DNA from: Falciphora oryzae
Taxonomy: Eukaryota > Ascomycota > Sordariomycetes > Magnaporthales > Magnaporthaceae
Length of the DNA: 64,000 nt
Reading direction: 5' to 3'
Assembly (NCBI GenBank): GCA_000733355.1
Contig: JNVV01000004.1
Span: forward strand, 836,623-900,622
Position 1 is the stretch's first letter. Every line of letters starts with the position of its first letter. The position numbers and the translations under genes are program-made. The notes under the pieces were generated by a model. It made no database searches. It was not told the origin of the DNA and worked only from the letters and a program-made list of their open reading frames with translations. This document shows positions 12,001-21,263 of the stretch, in pieces.

Positions 12001-15000
12001 TTCCCTTTGGCTCATTAGGTACAAAGGGCCATAGGTTAATTAAACTCCTTCTTTAAGGTGAATTTCGTAATCCCAGGGCTGATAATCGGAAAAACGGGTG
12101 GCAGCCGCTTCCGTCATAATAGGGAGAAATTCCCTAAACTCCTGTAGCACCGATTCGAGGCCGTCGGAATCTGCTTTGTTCACTTCCTCAAAGGAAGGAA
12201 TACCGTGCCCGTATTTAATAGCGGCAATAATCGCGGGCTTAACTGTTTTCATGTTCTCCCGAAAGCGTAAGCCTTTAGGCGGCCGTAAATCCTGTAGCTT
12301 CCGTGCCCGTAGCTTGTTGCATTTCCGGCATTTGTCCGAATCCATCCGGATGTCCCGAAGGTCGCGATCTAATAACCCCAGCGGTAGGTGTTGCCTTTGC
12401 CATACGAAAGGCAGGATAATATCGCAATCTGGATCCGTAGGACTAATTTCGAACGTTTCCGTAAAATAGTGCGTTTTGTGCCGGAAGGTAACGTCGACAA
12501 CTAGTTGCTTTCCGGCCTCTAGTTCGATTTTCCCTAAAAAGGAGGTTATTACGCGAGGGATAGCTTTGTCAACCAGGTGACCTGGGAGTTGCTTGGCTAT
12601 TTTGTCCGACATGACCTTCGTATCGCTACCTCCGTCTAAAAGGACCCGGATAGGTATCTCCTTCGATCCCCTCGCTCGTATATACATACGGAGGATCGGT
12701 TTTGCGAGTTCCTTATCCGTTAAGGGCCTTCGGGACTAGTTGGCGGCGATAGTCGATGGTTGTCAACAGTTATCGTCCGATTCCGAATTTGATAGTTTAA
12801 AGATTCGTGGTTCGCTCGGGGCTTTTAAGGTAAAGCTAGCGATTTTAGCCTTTTTAGCCTATGGCTGTTCCTTTTATTCGTCCGTTGCAAAGCGTTTAAA
12901 GATGGATTTGGCACCGGCCGTTTTTGCTGGTATAGGAGGGAGTTTTTTGCCGTTAGTATCCTTTTTGGCGTAGCATTCTAACGTATGGTGCCTTTTTTTT
13001 CCGCAGCGCTAGCAGTTGGCTTTGGCCAACTTTCGTGCGTCGATATCGCGTTATTCGATTCCTTCGAGTGCCAATTTGGTGGTAGTCCAAATGTTGTTCT
13101 TTTTATCGGCGGCCTTTTTATCGTTAGCCTTTTTTCCGGAACGGGAGTTTGAGGATGGATTTGGGTTCCTGTCTTTAGAGCTTTTGCCGCGGCGACGGCC
13201 CGCATTCGAGCGCTCCTGATTCGAAGCGGGCTCGTCTTTTCCCTTTTCTTTTTAGCCCGTTCCTTGCATCAAAACTTTAATAGAGGCTTTGTCTGCGAGC
13301 TTTTGCTCGTAAGTAATTCCTGCCTCCTAAAAGGCTTCGAAGAATTCGGCGTCGTTTGTAAAAATTCGACCTTTATTAGCATATACCAAATTGGCGATAC
13401 CTTCGGGTAGCGAGGATCGGACGAAATCCCGGAAAGTTGTACTGGTCCATCGGGTGGTGATATTATATTGCCCCAGCTCCGTTAGGTAGCCGACGATATC
13501 GCCGTTATACTTTAAGGACCGGAGCTTTTTGGCATCGGTTCGTTCCTCGTTAGGGTCCTTATAATGTTCTTCCAGCGACAAAGCGTATCCTTTCTAGGAA
13601 TTTTAAACGTTTATGGATTCCAGTGAACGTGCCCTGGCTACGTGCCATTGGAGGGCGGTTCCTTTTAAAAGGGACTTAACCCAAATGATGCGGTGCGGGT
13701 TACCCGTAAAGCTTTGGGGGCAGGCGTTTATATAAGCTTGTACTACGAACTACCAGTTTTTAAATTTGGTGCGATCCTTTTCGAAAGCGCTAGGGGTTTT
13801 AAGTTGCACGGGGTTAACTATAAAAACCGTGCTTTGGGGAGTTCCCATAAGGGGTTGCGAGGCCTTATCGTTTAGCGGAAAGGGTAATCGGAACAGCCGT
13901 AGCCTTTAGTTAGGAGGTTTCGGTAGCAGGTTATTATCGCTATCATCCGATTCCGAAAAGTCCGAAAAGTCCGGATTACCGGCGGGTTATCCTTATGTCC
14001 GTCCCGGCGTAATATTTATGCGGGTTTGGTTTGCTCGGGTTTGTAAATCCTTTAAAGTCCGTTCCATTTGTGCGGCTAGCAAGCCGGCGTTCGATCCAAC
14101 GATCCGTTCCCGCGCTATCAAGCTTATTTGTTTAAAAGCGGAAGGCGGAAGTATATCGGTATCAATTTCGGCCCTATCTTCCCTAATAGGGACGGGTACG
14201 TCCTAGGGAGAGTTTCGGTTTGATCCGGGTTGTTGAGACGATCGTTGCAGGGCCGAAAGTACGGTAGCTGATTTAAGCCGCTTTTTTTGTGCTGCAAGCT
14301 GCCGGCTTTCCCGTACGGCGTTTTTAATAAGCTAGCGAGTTTGGGCCAATATGCGTCGCTCGGCTTCGGTGAGGGCTTCGGGCGAAATATGCTCTTTGGT
14401 TAGGAGATTTTGGATTTGGGCATCCTTATCGACGGCCCAGTTAGTAACTCCCTTTTCGAAAGTGGAAAGTCGTGCTTGTAGGTTTTGCAAGTGGTTTTGT
14501 TGGGCCCGAGTAACGTTCCGAAGCTGAATTAGGGCCTTCGAACGGGTTTGTTACTTTTTGGCTAAAGTGGCAACCGTAGCCTAAATTTGTTATGCAAATG
14601 CCTGGCTTTCTCCGATAATCCGTTACCGGAATGCCTTTTATTGCTCGGCAAAAGCGATCAGGCCTTCCTTATATAAGGAAACGACGGTATTGTACGCGTG
14701 GGTGATGTGGTCGTAATGGGTCCTAATTTCGCGGATTTGTTCCCGATCGGCGAGGATTTTTTAGCTCACATTTCGGGATAGGGCCGAAATTGCTTCGTGC
14801 GTACTGATAAATTCCCGCTGGATTTTAGTCATCCAGCCCGGGGGATCCTGAAGGCGTTTTACGGATATAAGGGCTTGTTATTCGAGGGCTATGCTGAAAG
14901 GGGGTGCCGAATACAGGATAAGTGCCTTTTGATCGTCGAGCATAGGGGTATTTTGACGTTCTTCTGGTGCAGACCGGGAGGGGCTTTCGGGGGCTTTTCC

Positions 15001-15357
15001 GGCCGCTTTTTCAGATTGGGCCGGCATGGTATCGGCAGGTATACCGGAATCGCTGGGCAAAAAAGGGGATTCCGTTGATTCCTGGGCCGGCATGCTAAAG
15101 TCGCTTGGTAGGGAAGGAGATGTCGTTGCAGACGAGATGAGGGGGTCCGGTTCCCTGTATTCCTGGGCAGCGTAAAGTCCCAAACGTACAAGGGAGATCT
15201 TCCGGCCTCTTTTGGAGTCCCGTGATTTCGCCAGGGCGATTGAGAAGGTGAAACGACCCTTTTGTATATTCTTTTCGCTTTTACCCGTTTGAGAACACCG
15301 GTGACAGTTAAAATGTTTGTGGTGTGGCCCCAGGGTTTTATTCGCTAAAGAAGGCAA
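9016..15357 (-). pseudogene. Gypsy-A Gag-Pol polyprotein, single frame (RIP-inactivated)
   Basis: From ATG 15357 to TAA 9016-9018 the register is unbroken over 2,114 codons, so Gag and Pol were one polyprotein. Order along the protein: Gag (15357 to about 13000) with a CCHC knuckle (C.RCGKK.HHTLEC) near 12990-13030; aspartic protease (VLLDGGSDTK) near 12640; RT with VVVDYRDVNAK near 11870 and YLDN in place of YxDD near 11560; RNase H 10855-11200; integrase core (FITDLPLSDG, IISDRDFRFTSH, LEAY) 9850-10200; GPF/Y domain near 9490; chromodomain (VRYFIRWEDYLRKKDWTWEP) near 9190-9300. Many TAG/TAA codons, mostly at expected Trp or Gln, interrupt it. The frame overlaps the polypurine tract and about 30 bases of the LTR. 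Confidence 0.9.
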
Positions 15358-15458
15358 CAGTTGGGGTTTGGGGGTACCGATTGACAGGGCCTTTCCAGAG
15401 CTTAGGAGGAAAGATAGTGAGGCTTCCGTTAGGGGGCAGAGCGAAAAGAAAGATTATT

Positions 15459-15744
15459 TGTAACAAGGGGTCAATAACGGCTTAGAGAAAGAATCTTTAA
15501 ATTGCAGATAATCTTTTTATGGGCTTAAGAGATGCTTGAGGAAGAAGGAATTTCTCATGGAGGACATAGGAGATGGCAGGGTTTATATAAACCACCTTGT
15601 GATCCGTGCGAAGTATTGAGTACATGATTCACACTGCCCTTCCGGCCTTCGGCCTTTGGGCCTCGGGGCCGTTGGGCACCTATACCGGTTCCCGGACCTT
15701 TTGTGGGGCCGATTAGGTGAGTCCACAGGTTCTTCCGTGTGACA
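15459..15744 (-). repeat. Gypsy-A 5' LTR (variant I)
   Basis: A 286-bp LTR nearly identical to 8762-9047. The internal sequence just inside it (15440-15458, minus strand) begins AATAATCTTTCT, complementary to the LTR's own AGAAAGATTAT segment; see the self-priming finding. Confidence 0.93.
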
Positions 15745-15749
15745 GCCCG

Positions 15750-16060
15750 AGCGAGCGCTACGCCCTTATAGCTCCACTTGATAATATGGGCGTATTTCTT
15801 GGGGGTAGAGGCAGGCGCGGAGGAAGATATGGTGGGTGAGCCGGTATTAAGCGGTGTAGGCGTTTGTAAAAGCGGCTGCTAAGTCGCGGTCTTTTAATCG
15901 GGGGTTGATAGGGGTGTAAAGGTCTGTAAACGGTCGTGAATCCGAAAAGACCGGCGGGATATCCCGGACAACTTTACCTGAAAAAATCCCACCCAATATG
16001 TTAGCAAATGTTTTAACCGCCGTGGATTAACGAAAAATGGCCGTATGATAATAAAAAGTC
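15750..16060 (-). pseudogene. E1 accessory frame 2, 5' part
   Basis: A minus-strand Pro/Ser/Thr-rich segment (GSPTISSSAPASTPKKYAHI) that runs up to the Gypsy-A insertion at 15749/15750 and appears to continue at 8756 once Gypsy-A and one GCCCG are removed. It would be the N-terminal part of the cysteine-rich accessory protein. At least one in-frame stop is present and the start codon was not identified. The remaining bases to 16324 show no convincing gene. Confidence 0.35.
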
Positions 16061-16324
16061 GCGCGTTTTAAAGCGCGTAATCCGTAGATTCCAAAAATAT
16101 ATGTATAAAGCCGTAATAATCGCTGCGCGGTGGTGTAAAAGCAGTTATACTTATTTAACGTGGTGGTGGAAGTGTCGGAATCAAAAAATGATTACCGGGA
16201 AACGATTAGCGGCGACTCAATTTAATGTGGGTGCAATAGATCCCGAGCTTTTGATTGGTCCAACCCAATTTGTGGAGACGTCCCTCCCGCACCTGCCGTG
16301 CACCTATTGAAATTGTGGCTCCAA

Positions 16325-16361
16325 TTGGGTTTTGTCTCGTCGGGCCTTATGCACTGCCGTA
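16325..16361 (-). repeat. E1 right terminal inverted repeat
   Basis: The reverse complement of 4094-4130 with one mismatch. It is followed directly by the ATCAG duplication at 16362-16366. Confidence 0.93.
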
Positions 16362-16602
16362 ATCAGAGCCCCGCATCAACCTGCGCCTGCTCCGCATGGC
16401 CACGGCGAGTAGCAGCAGCGTCGGGGCTGCCGGCAGCGGCTTCAGCTTCCCGGGCAGGGTTATGCTGACGTGCCACAACGCCGGCGGCACCGTCGAGACG
16501 CACGTCGGGTTCGAGGAGCTCAGCATGCGCAACATAATGGCTGTGCTCGGCGGCGGCGTCCCCATAACGCCTGTCAACCTGCGGTACCTGAAGAAGCAGT
16601 GA
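16362..16602 (+). pseudogene. D-2-hydroxyacid dehydrogenase, 3' part
   Basis: This is the C-terminal part of the gene begun at 2902. After removing E1 and one ATCAG it continues in frame as EPRINLRLLRMA, then a Ser/Gly-rich stretch, then LTCHNAGGTVETHVGFEEL with the catalytic His, and ends ITPVNLRYLKKQ at TGA 16600-16602. The catalytic Glu is the E of the EP at the junction. No stop or frameshift exists in this piece, so the gene was probably functional when E1 landed. On its own it has no plausible start upstream. Confidence 0.9.
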
Positions 16603-17330
16603 AATAAGTGCCTGGGAGTCGAGCGGCTAGGGTAGCGCTCTTTTCTTTCGTATAGATTAGAGATTGATAGGCGGCCTGAGCGTTGATTTTCTTCTAATAC
16701 CAAATCCATTCTTTTAGTGTTCCTAACATGGTTACCATGCTTGTCGTTAGTCCTCAGATAGACGCTGGTAGAAAGCGGGTACAAGGATCACAGATCAACA
16801 CCTGGGAGCAGCAGTCTTAATATGCTCCCCTCCAAAACTCAAGCATTGGATTCCGTTTATACTATATGGCGGAAAGATTAGAATGATACTGTCACGGCAC
16901 CAATGAGGGCGAAGAGACCGGGCTGCAACAAACCCTCCTGGTTAAATTGACTATCTAGACTAGAACTAGGGAACGAAAAGGAAGAAGTCGTGCGTTGCAC
17001 GGCTTGGATCGATTGCCCTAAGTAGGCAATTGGATCGGACCCGCTTGGTGGGTCACCTGGCGCCCAGCCACGCCAGGGCAGCGGCGCCATAACAGCAGCC
17101 GAGCCCAGAGCCACGACTTGTCCACGCCACCCTTTCGAATGACATCAAAGTATCTGGACACCGAGCTTCCCCAACAACCGCCTTTAGCGTTCTCCGCAGC
17201 CTAGTCTCGCAATACCGACAGAGGGTTTAGGCTCCCAATGTCACGGCACGTGAGGGGTCCGCTTTTTGCAGGCGCTTCCAGGCCGCAGTAGATAGAGATT
17301 CTCTGGCAGGCCGGCCTCCGGCCTGGACTC
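16603..17330. other. host intergenic region 3' of the dehydrogenase
   Basis: A GC-balanced host sequence of about 730 bases. A 78-codon minus-strand open frame (16878-17114) has no recognisable motif and I do not call it a gene. An inverted GGCCGGCCTCCGGCC-type motif lies just before E2. Confidence 0.5.
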
Positions 17331-17570
17331 TAAGTCAAGACCCCTACTTTGCGCCACCCCCCACTTCCGGCCACCCCGATTCCCATACTAAATCGCCAAA
17401 ACGCACCGTTTTCAATCCGCAATAGCAAATCCAAATAAAATCGCACAAATGCAATCCCAAAACCAATCGAAAGCCGTTTTTTAACGCTTTTCAAAAATAT
17501 TAATTTTGGATTTCTTAGGTACTGATGAATCCGGAAATTTAAATTTGAAAACAAAGGTCCAAAATACATA

Positions 17571-17994
17571 ACGTGGTCCACCAGTAAGCGCCACACACCA
17601 GCGAACACCACACTCAAAATCCCATACTAAATGCTATTTTTTAAATGCTTATAAATCCACCAATTTTAATCCAAATGCAATGCAACTTTGTAATTAACGT
17701 TTTAACTATATAACCGATTTTATGTAATTATCTTTAATTTTATAACCCTAACCCGGTCGAGATATTGTGCATGCAGGAGTTAAAATAGCTTATTTTTTAA
17801 TATCTCACCCGGGTTAGGGTTATAAAATTAAAGATAATTACATAAAATCGGTTATATAGTTAAAACGTTAATTACAAAGTTGCATTGCATTTGGATTAAA
17901 ATTGGTGGATTTATAAGCATTTAAAAAATAGCATTTAGTATGGGATTTTGAGTGTGGTGTTCGCTGGTGTGTGGCGCTTACTGGTGGACCACGT
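17571..17994. mobile_element. MITE-A1: 424-bp hairpin MITE (ACGTGG family)
   Basis: A near-perfect palindrome with arms of about 185 bp and a loop of about 50 bp, flanked by TA. Each TIR starts ACGTGGTC and then has two 17-bp direct repeats (CACCAGTAAGCGCCACA, CACCAGCGAACACCACA). The box CCCATACTAAATGC follows. A second copy of the same length lies at 56942. It has no coding capacity and is probably mobilised by a pogo-type transposase. Confidence 0.9.
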
Positions 17995-18556
17995 TACTAA
18001 TTTTACGACATTACACAGTTAAATAAATCTTCAAATTTATATCCGATTAGGCTTTGGTATTTTATATAATATAGAGTTTAGAAAGGACTTTTTAAAAGTA
18101 AAACCGTATACTTTAACCTATTTTTTTTTATTTAATTAAAAAATATTTTATATTTTACTAACAAATTTTTTATATAGGAAAAACTTTTAACGTGGTTTAT
18201 AAGCGAGTGGATCAAATAAGCGAGTGGATCAGTTGAAAAATACATATTAAATAGCTTTTTTTTCAATTAAATAACTCGCCCAATTTACAGCTAAATTTAA
18301 CCAAATTTTAAATACGTATATGCAACCATATAAAGATTATAATATGATTTTTCCGCATTTTTATTATTACTGCTTTAGGGTTAGTTGCGCATTTAGCACA
18401 GTATATTATACAGTATTGTAAACTGACCTTAAAGCAGTAATAATAAAAATGCGGAAAAATTATATTATAATCTTTATATGGTTGCATATACGTATTTAAA
18501 ATTTGGTTAAATTTAGCTGTAAATTGGGCGACTTATTTAATTGAAAAAAAAAGCTA

Positions 18557-20419
18557 ACGTGGTCCATCACCGAGTGGATCACATCACCAAGTAGATCACC
18601 CACACCCGACCTCCGGTCAATCGACGCGCATGCTAACCCAATAACGCCAGCAATCCATTGAAACTACTCGGAACTATATACATTAGACATTTTTACTTTT
18701 TCCTGACAGGTGCGCGCATTGTGTCCGGTTTTGCCGCACGTGCCACATCGCCGACGAGTCGTCGTCGCCTTCCTTTTTTGACCCCTATAATCGCGCATTT
18801 TTTGCTGTAACTGTCCATCCAGCTCCTGTTGGTTTAAAACATTTCGTATTTCGTTGATGGTAAGTGACCTTCCAAATTGGACACGTGTTTTTTTGGCCCT
18901 CCGGCGTTTGTTTAGTGCTTCGTTCGCTTTTTTAAGCGTGGATATTTCGGCTTGGAGAAGGGCTATTTTATGTATTATCGTTTTCGCCCCTTTTGCAATT
19001 TGGTTTATAGCTGTATGAATAGGAGTTGGAGAGTTGTTTTGGTGATTGGAAATCCGAGTTTTGATATGTTCGGATTGCGAAGTTGCTTTTTTGGCTGTCC
19101 GGGGCGTTTTGGAAGTCCAAGGTTTGGGGTTGTTTAAGGGCGTCCTTGGGGGAGTTGGAGTTCGTAGCTTTACATTTAGCTTTTTTAAAACCGAATCCGG
19201 ATTGAAAGGAGTAAGGCCAGCTTTTCGAAAGCCTTTTTAGATGTTTTTTTTTGGTTATAGAAGCGAAAAATGCCGCTTTAAACGCCGAAAGGAACTTAAC
19301 TTTGGTTACGTGGTTAACGTGCGACCTTATTAAGTCTTTAATTTGTCGACCGTACGTTTTTTTTATTGGGTTAAAGCATTTAACGTTAAGCGGTTAAAAG
19401 AAGTAAGACGAATGCGGAGGTATGCAAAGCGTAATGATGTTGTGTTTTTGGTAGTAGAGCTCGAAATCCGTTGAGTGGTGGCTTTCGTGTCCGTCTAGCA
19501 CTAATAGACGATGTGTGCTTTTCGTGCGCGATATAATGTGTTTGTCGAAATGCTGGATTTATTCCAAGCCGAGTTCGTTCGTAGTCCACCCGTTAGAATT
19601 AGTTGCGATGATTTAATTGCGTGGGAGGTCGGTTTCCGAGTACCAATTAGCTAGGTGGTACTGCTTTTTAACGATAATGAAAAGGGGGATCGTTTAACCG
19701 TAATAATTAACTTTTTGGATGATTGTAGCCCATTTCCGGTTGCTAGGTTAGACCAGCTTTGCTTTGCTACGGCCTTCCGATGTTGTAATAACTATAACGG
19801 CCGCGATTATGCCCATAAGGAAGCCGGTTTCGTTGAAGTTGTAGATATCGTTATTTAGGATGCTATATTTAGCTATAATATTCCGTATAAAATTGAATTA
19901 GGCAAAAACGAGCTTGGGATTTTCGCATTTGGCCTTTTGGTAATCGTATTTTCGAATCTAACGCGTGCCGAGCTTTGCGCGGCGTTTGACGAACCTTTTA
20001 ACCTAGCATTTGCCGACGGTGCCCGCGTCGCGTTCGGCGAGCAGTCGGTTGGCTATACCTTTAATACCAAAAGGCCGGGGAGGAAACGCGCGAGAATCTA
20101 GCTTAAATATATATTTGACAAACGCCTCCTTTTCGGATTCCGTCAATTTCCGAAAGTTGGGCTCGCTATCGCGTCGAGCAGGTTGGCCGCTTTTGCGCCG
20201 GACGAGAGTCGAATAGTTGACCGCGTAGATTTTGGCGGCACCCTGGACGCTTAATTTTGGATCCGAATTGATGGCATAAAGGGCTAAGATGACCCTGCTT
20301 TCGTCGTTTGTGTTTGCCATTGTTCGTTGTGGAAATATTCGTGGATGAAGTTCAATTAACGCGTAGACGCGTGTCGGTGATCCACTCGGTGATGTGATCC
20401 ACTCGGTGATGGACCACGT
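18557..20419 (-). mobile_element. pogo-1: 1,863-bp pogo-type DNA transposon
   Basis: Inverted ends start ACGTGGTCCATCACCGAG with TA duplications at 18555-18556 and 20420-20421. Each TIR has two 17-bp repeats (CATCACCGAGTGGATCA, CATCACCAAGTAGATCA). One decayed transposase gene fills the interior on the minus strand. It is inserted in the right arm of MITE-C. Confidence 0.93.
18680..20320 (-). pseudogene. pogo-1 transposase (RIP-inactivated)
   Basis: A transposase of the pogo/Fot1 (Tc1-mariner) type. From ATG 20320 the protein has an N-terminal HTH_psq-like region (VQGAAKIYAVNYSTLVRRK), then a CENP-B-type HTH (LTESEKEAFVKYI...FPPRPFGIKGIANRLLAERD), then the DDE core. The first catalytic Asp is Asn (YNFNETGF, about 19830), the second is kept (LLVLDGHESHHS, about 19500) and the third is Asn (PLNV, about 19380). 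A CCHC knuckle near the C-terminus is seen on the minus strand at about 18710-18770. Many RIP-type stops occur, so it cannot make active protein. Confidence 0.87.
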
Positions 20420-20689
20420 TATTTAATATGTATTTTTCAACTGATCCACTCGCTTATTTGATCCACTCGCTTATGAACTACGTTAACTTTTTTATTTAAA
20501 TGAAAAAAATAGTTACAAATATACGGTTTTACGTAAAGGAAAGCCCTTTTAAAACTTTATATTAATGTAAATACCCGGGTTTCATTCAATTCAAATTTAA
20601 AGATTTATTTTACTTTATATTTTCGTAAAATTAGTATGTATTTTGCACCTTCAACTTTGAGCCGGAATCCCTAGCCCTATAAGGCTTTT

Positions 20690-21263
20690 TGTTCGTGGCA
20701 CTGTCGGTATACCAACACGGTTAGGGTGAGAAGGCTTCTGGTATTTAATATGTATCCAAAAGTCGTCTGTCTTCTAAAAACAACAGAAGGGCTCCTCGTG
20801 CGAGCCCTCTAAATACATATATCCCAATCACGGAAGCCGCGGGGTGCGGTCGTCCAAGGCCAGTCCCGGTGCCGGTGTCATGGATCGGGCCTAGTGGCCC
20901 TATTCGTTGGTCAAGGCTTTGCCTTGTGATTAGCTTATATAGCCCCCCCTCGGGGCCAGACCTTGTCACCTAGATTCCTTTCCTCTACTAGTTGAATTCA
21001 TCACTTCGCCAGGAGCCCCCAACGCGACCTACATTGGGTCCGCTCCATCACAGCCGGGCCTGACTTGCGATTTGCACCGCCTCCGTACATGACCGGTGAT
21101 TTCCGTGCATAACCCGTAATCACCGTTTATAACCGGTAATCCCCATTACCGGTCCCTCCGTATCAAAAAGGCGGGGCCTCTCAGTCCTGGAGTCCCTAAT
21201 CATTAGGGATTCCCCTTGCCCGTGCTTCTACCTATCGTGCGACCTCTTGCTGCCCTTCCAACA
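20690..21263 (-). repeat. Copia-1 3' LTR (with inserted solo LTR)
   Basis: It matches 28889-29280 apart from an insertion of exactly 182 bp (177-bp element plus 5-bp TSD). A T-rich tract at about 21270-21282 just inside it is the polypurine tract in element orientation. Confidence 0.93.
20876..21052 (+). mobile_element. 177-bp solo LTR inside the Copia-1 LTR
   Basis: A TGTCA...ATCACA segment flanked by the TSD GCCGG (20871-20875 and 21053-21057). The sister LTR at 28889 lacks it, which gives the exact empty site. It contains CTTATATAG followed by a C-rich run, a possible TATA element. Its length and ends fit a solo LTR or a very small non-autonomous LTR element. It shows little RIP. Confidence 0.85.

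Larger units (their letters stand above)
8762..15744 (-). mobile_element. Gypsy-A: full-length Gypsy chromovirus, minus orientation
   Basis: A 6,983-bp LTR retrotransposon with 286-bp LTRs (8762-9047 and 15459-15744), TG...CA ends and perfect 5-bp TSDs, inserted into E1 accessory frame 2. The internal region carries one Gag-Pol frame with order gag, protease, RT, RNase H, integrase, chromodomain. That order plus the C-terminal chromodomain identifies a chromovirus (Metaviridae, Ty3/Gypsy). Its LTR belongs to variant I, shared with the solo LTR at 30318 and the fragment at 35693. It is full of RIP-type stops and must be immobile. Confidence 0.95.
4094..16361. mobile_element. E1: TAC...GTA DNA transposon with integrase-like DDE transposase (nested, 12.27 kb; about 5.28 kb without Gypsy-A)
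   Basis: The ends are 37-bp inverted repeats with one mismatch, starting TACGGCAGTGCATAAGG and flanked by the ATCAG duplication. Without Gypsy-A and its TSD the element is about 5.28 kb. It carries three decayed frames: an accessory plus-strand frame (4334-5431), an rve/IS3-like DDE transposase on the minus strand (5737-7545), and a second minus-strand frame rich in Cys pairs near 8200-8350 that Gypsy-A splits. TAC/GTA termini with an integrase-type transposase recall the eukaryotic IS3EU group, and Ginger/TDD elements are another rve-type comparison. From memory IS3EU has 6-bp TSDs, so the 5-bp TSD seen here leaves the superfamily open. RIP-type stops show that this copy is dead. Confidence 0.85.
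18190..20483. mobile_element. MITE-C: 429-bp hairpin MITE (interrupted by pogo-1)
   Basis: The TIR starts ACGTGGTT and contains the direct repeats TATAAGCGAGTGGATCA and AATAAGCGAGTGGATCA. The palindrome centre (TTTAGGGTTAG around 18375) is intact, and the right arm is broken at 18555/20421 by pogo-1. TA duplications lie at 18188-18189 and 20484-20485. The motif GTGGATCA is also the word used in the pogo-1 TIR, which suggests that pogo-1 is its autonomous relative. Confidence 0.88.
17997..20634. mobile_element. MITE-B: foldback with CTAATTTTACGA ends (interrupted by MITE-C)
   Basis: The left arm (17997 to about 18150) and the right arm (20486-20634) are imperfect inverted copies starting CTAATTTTACGA, flanked by TA on both sides; the left TA is shared with the end of MITE-A1. 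Without the insert it is about 340 bp. It lacks the 17-bp repeats of the ACGTGG family. MITE-C sits at the edge of its loop. Confidence 0.75.

Noticed and set aside
4094..16361. Starship-type giant transposon
   Set aside because: No DUF3435 tyrosine-recombinase captain frame was seen; the ends are true TIRs with a 5-bp TSD and the enzyme is a DDE integrase type.
17745..17825. CCCTAACCC / GGGTTAGGG motifs in the MITE cores, resembling telomere repeats
   Set aside because: Only one unit per arm, part of the conserved palindrome core in several MITEs; no tandem array, so not an interstitial telomere.
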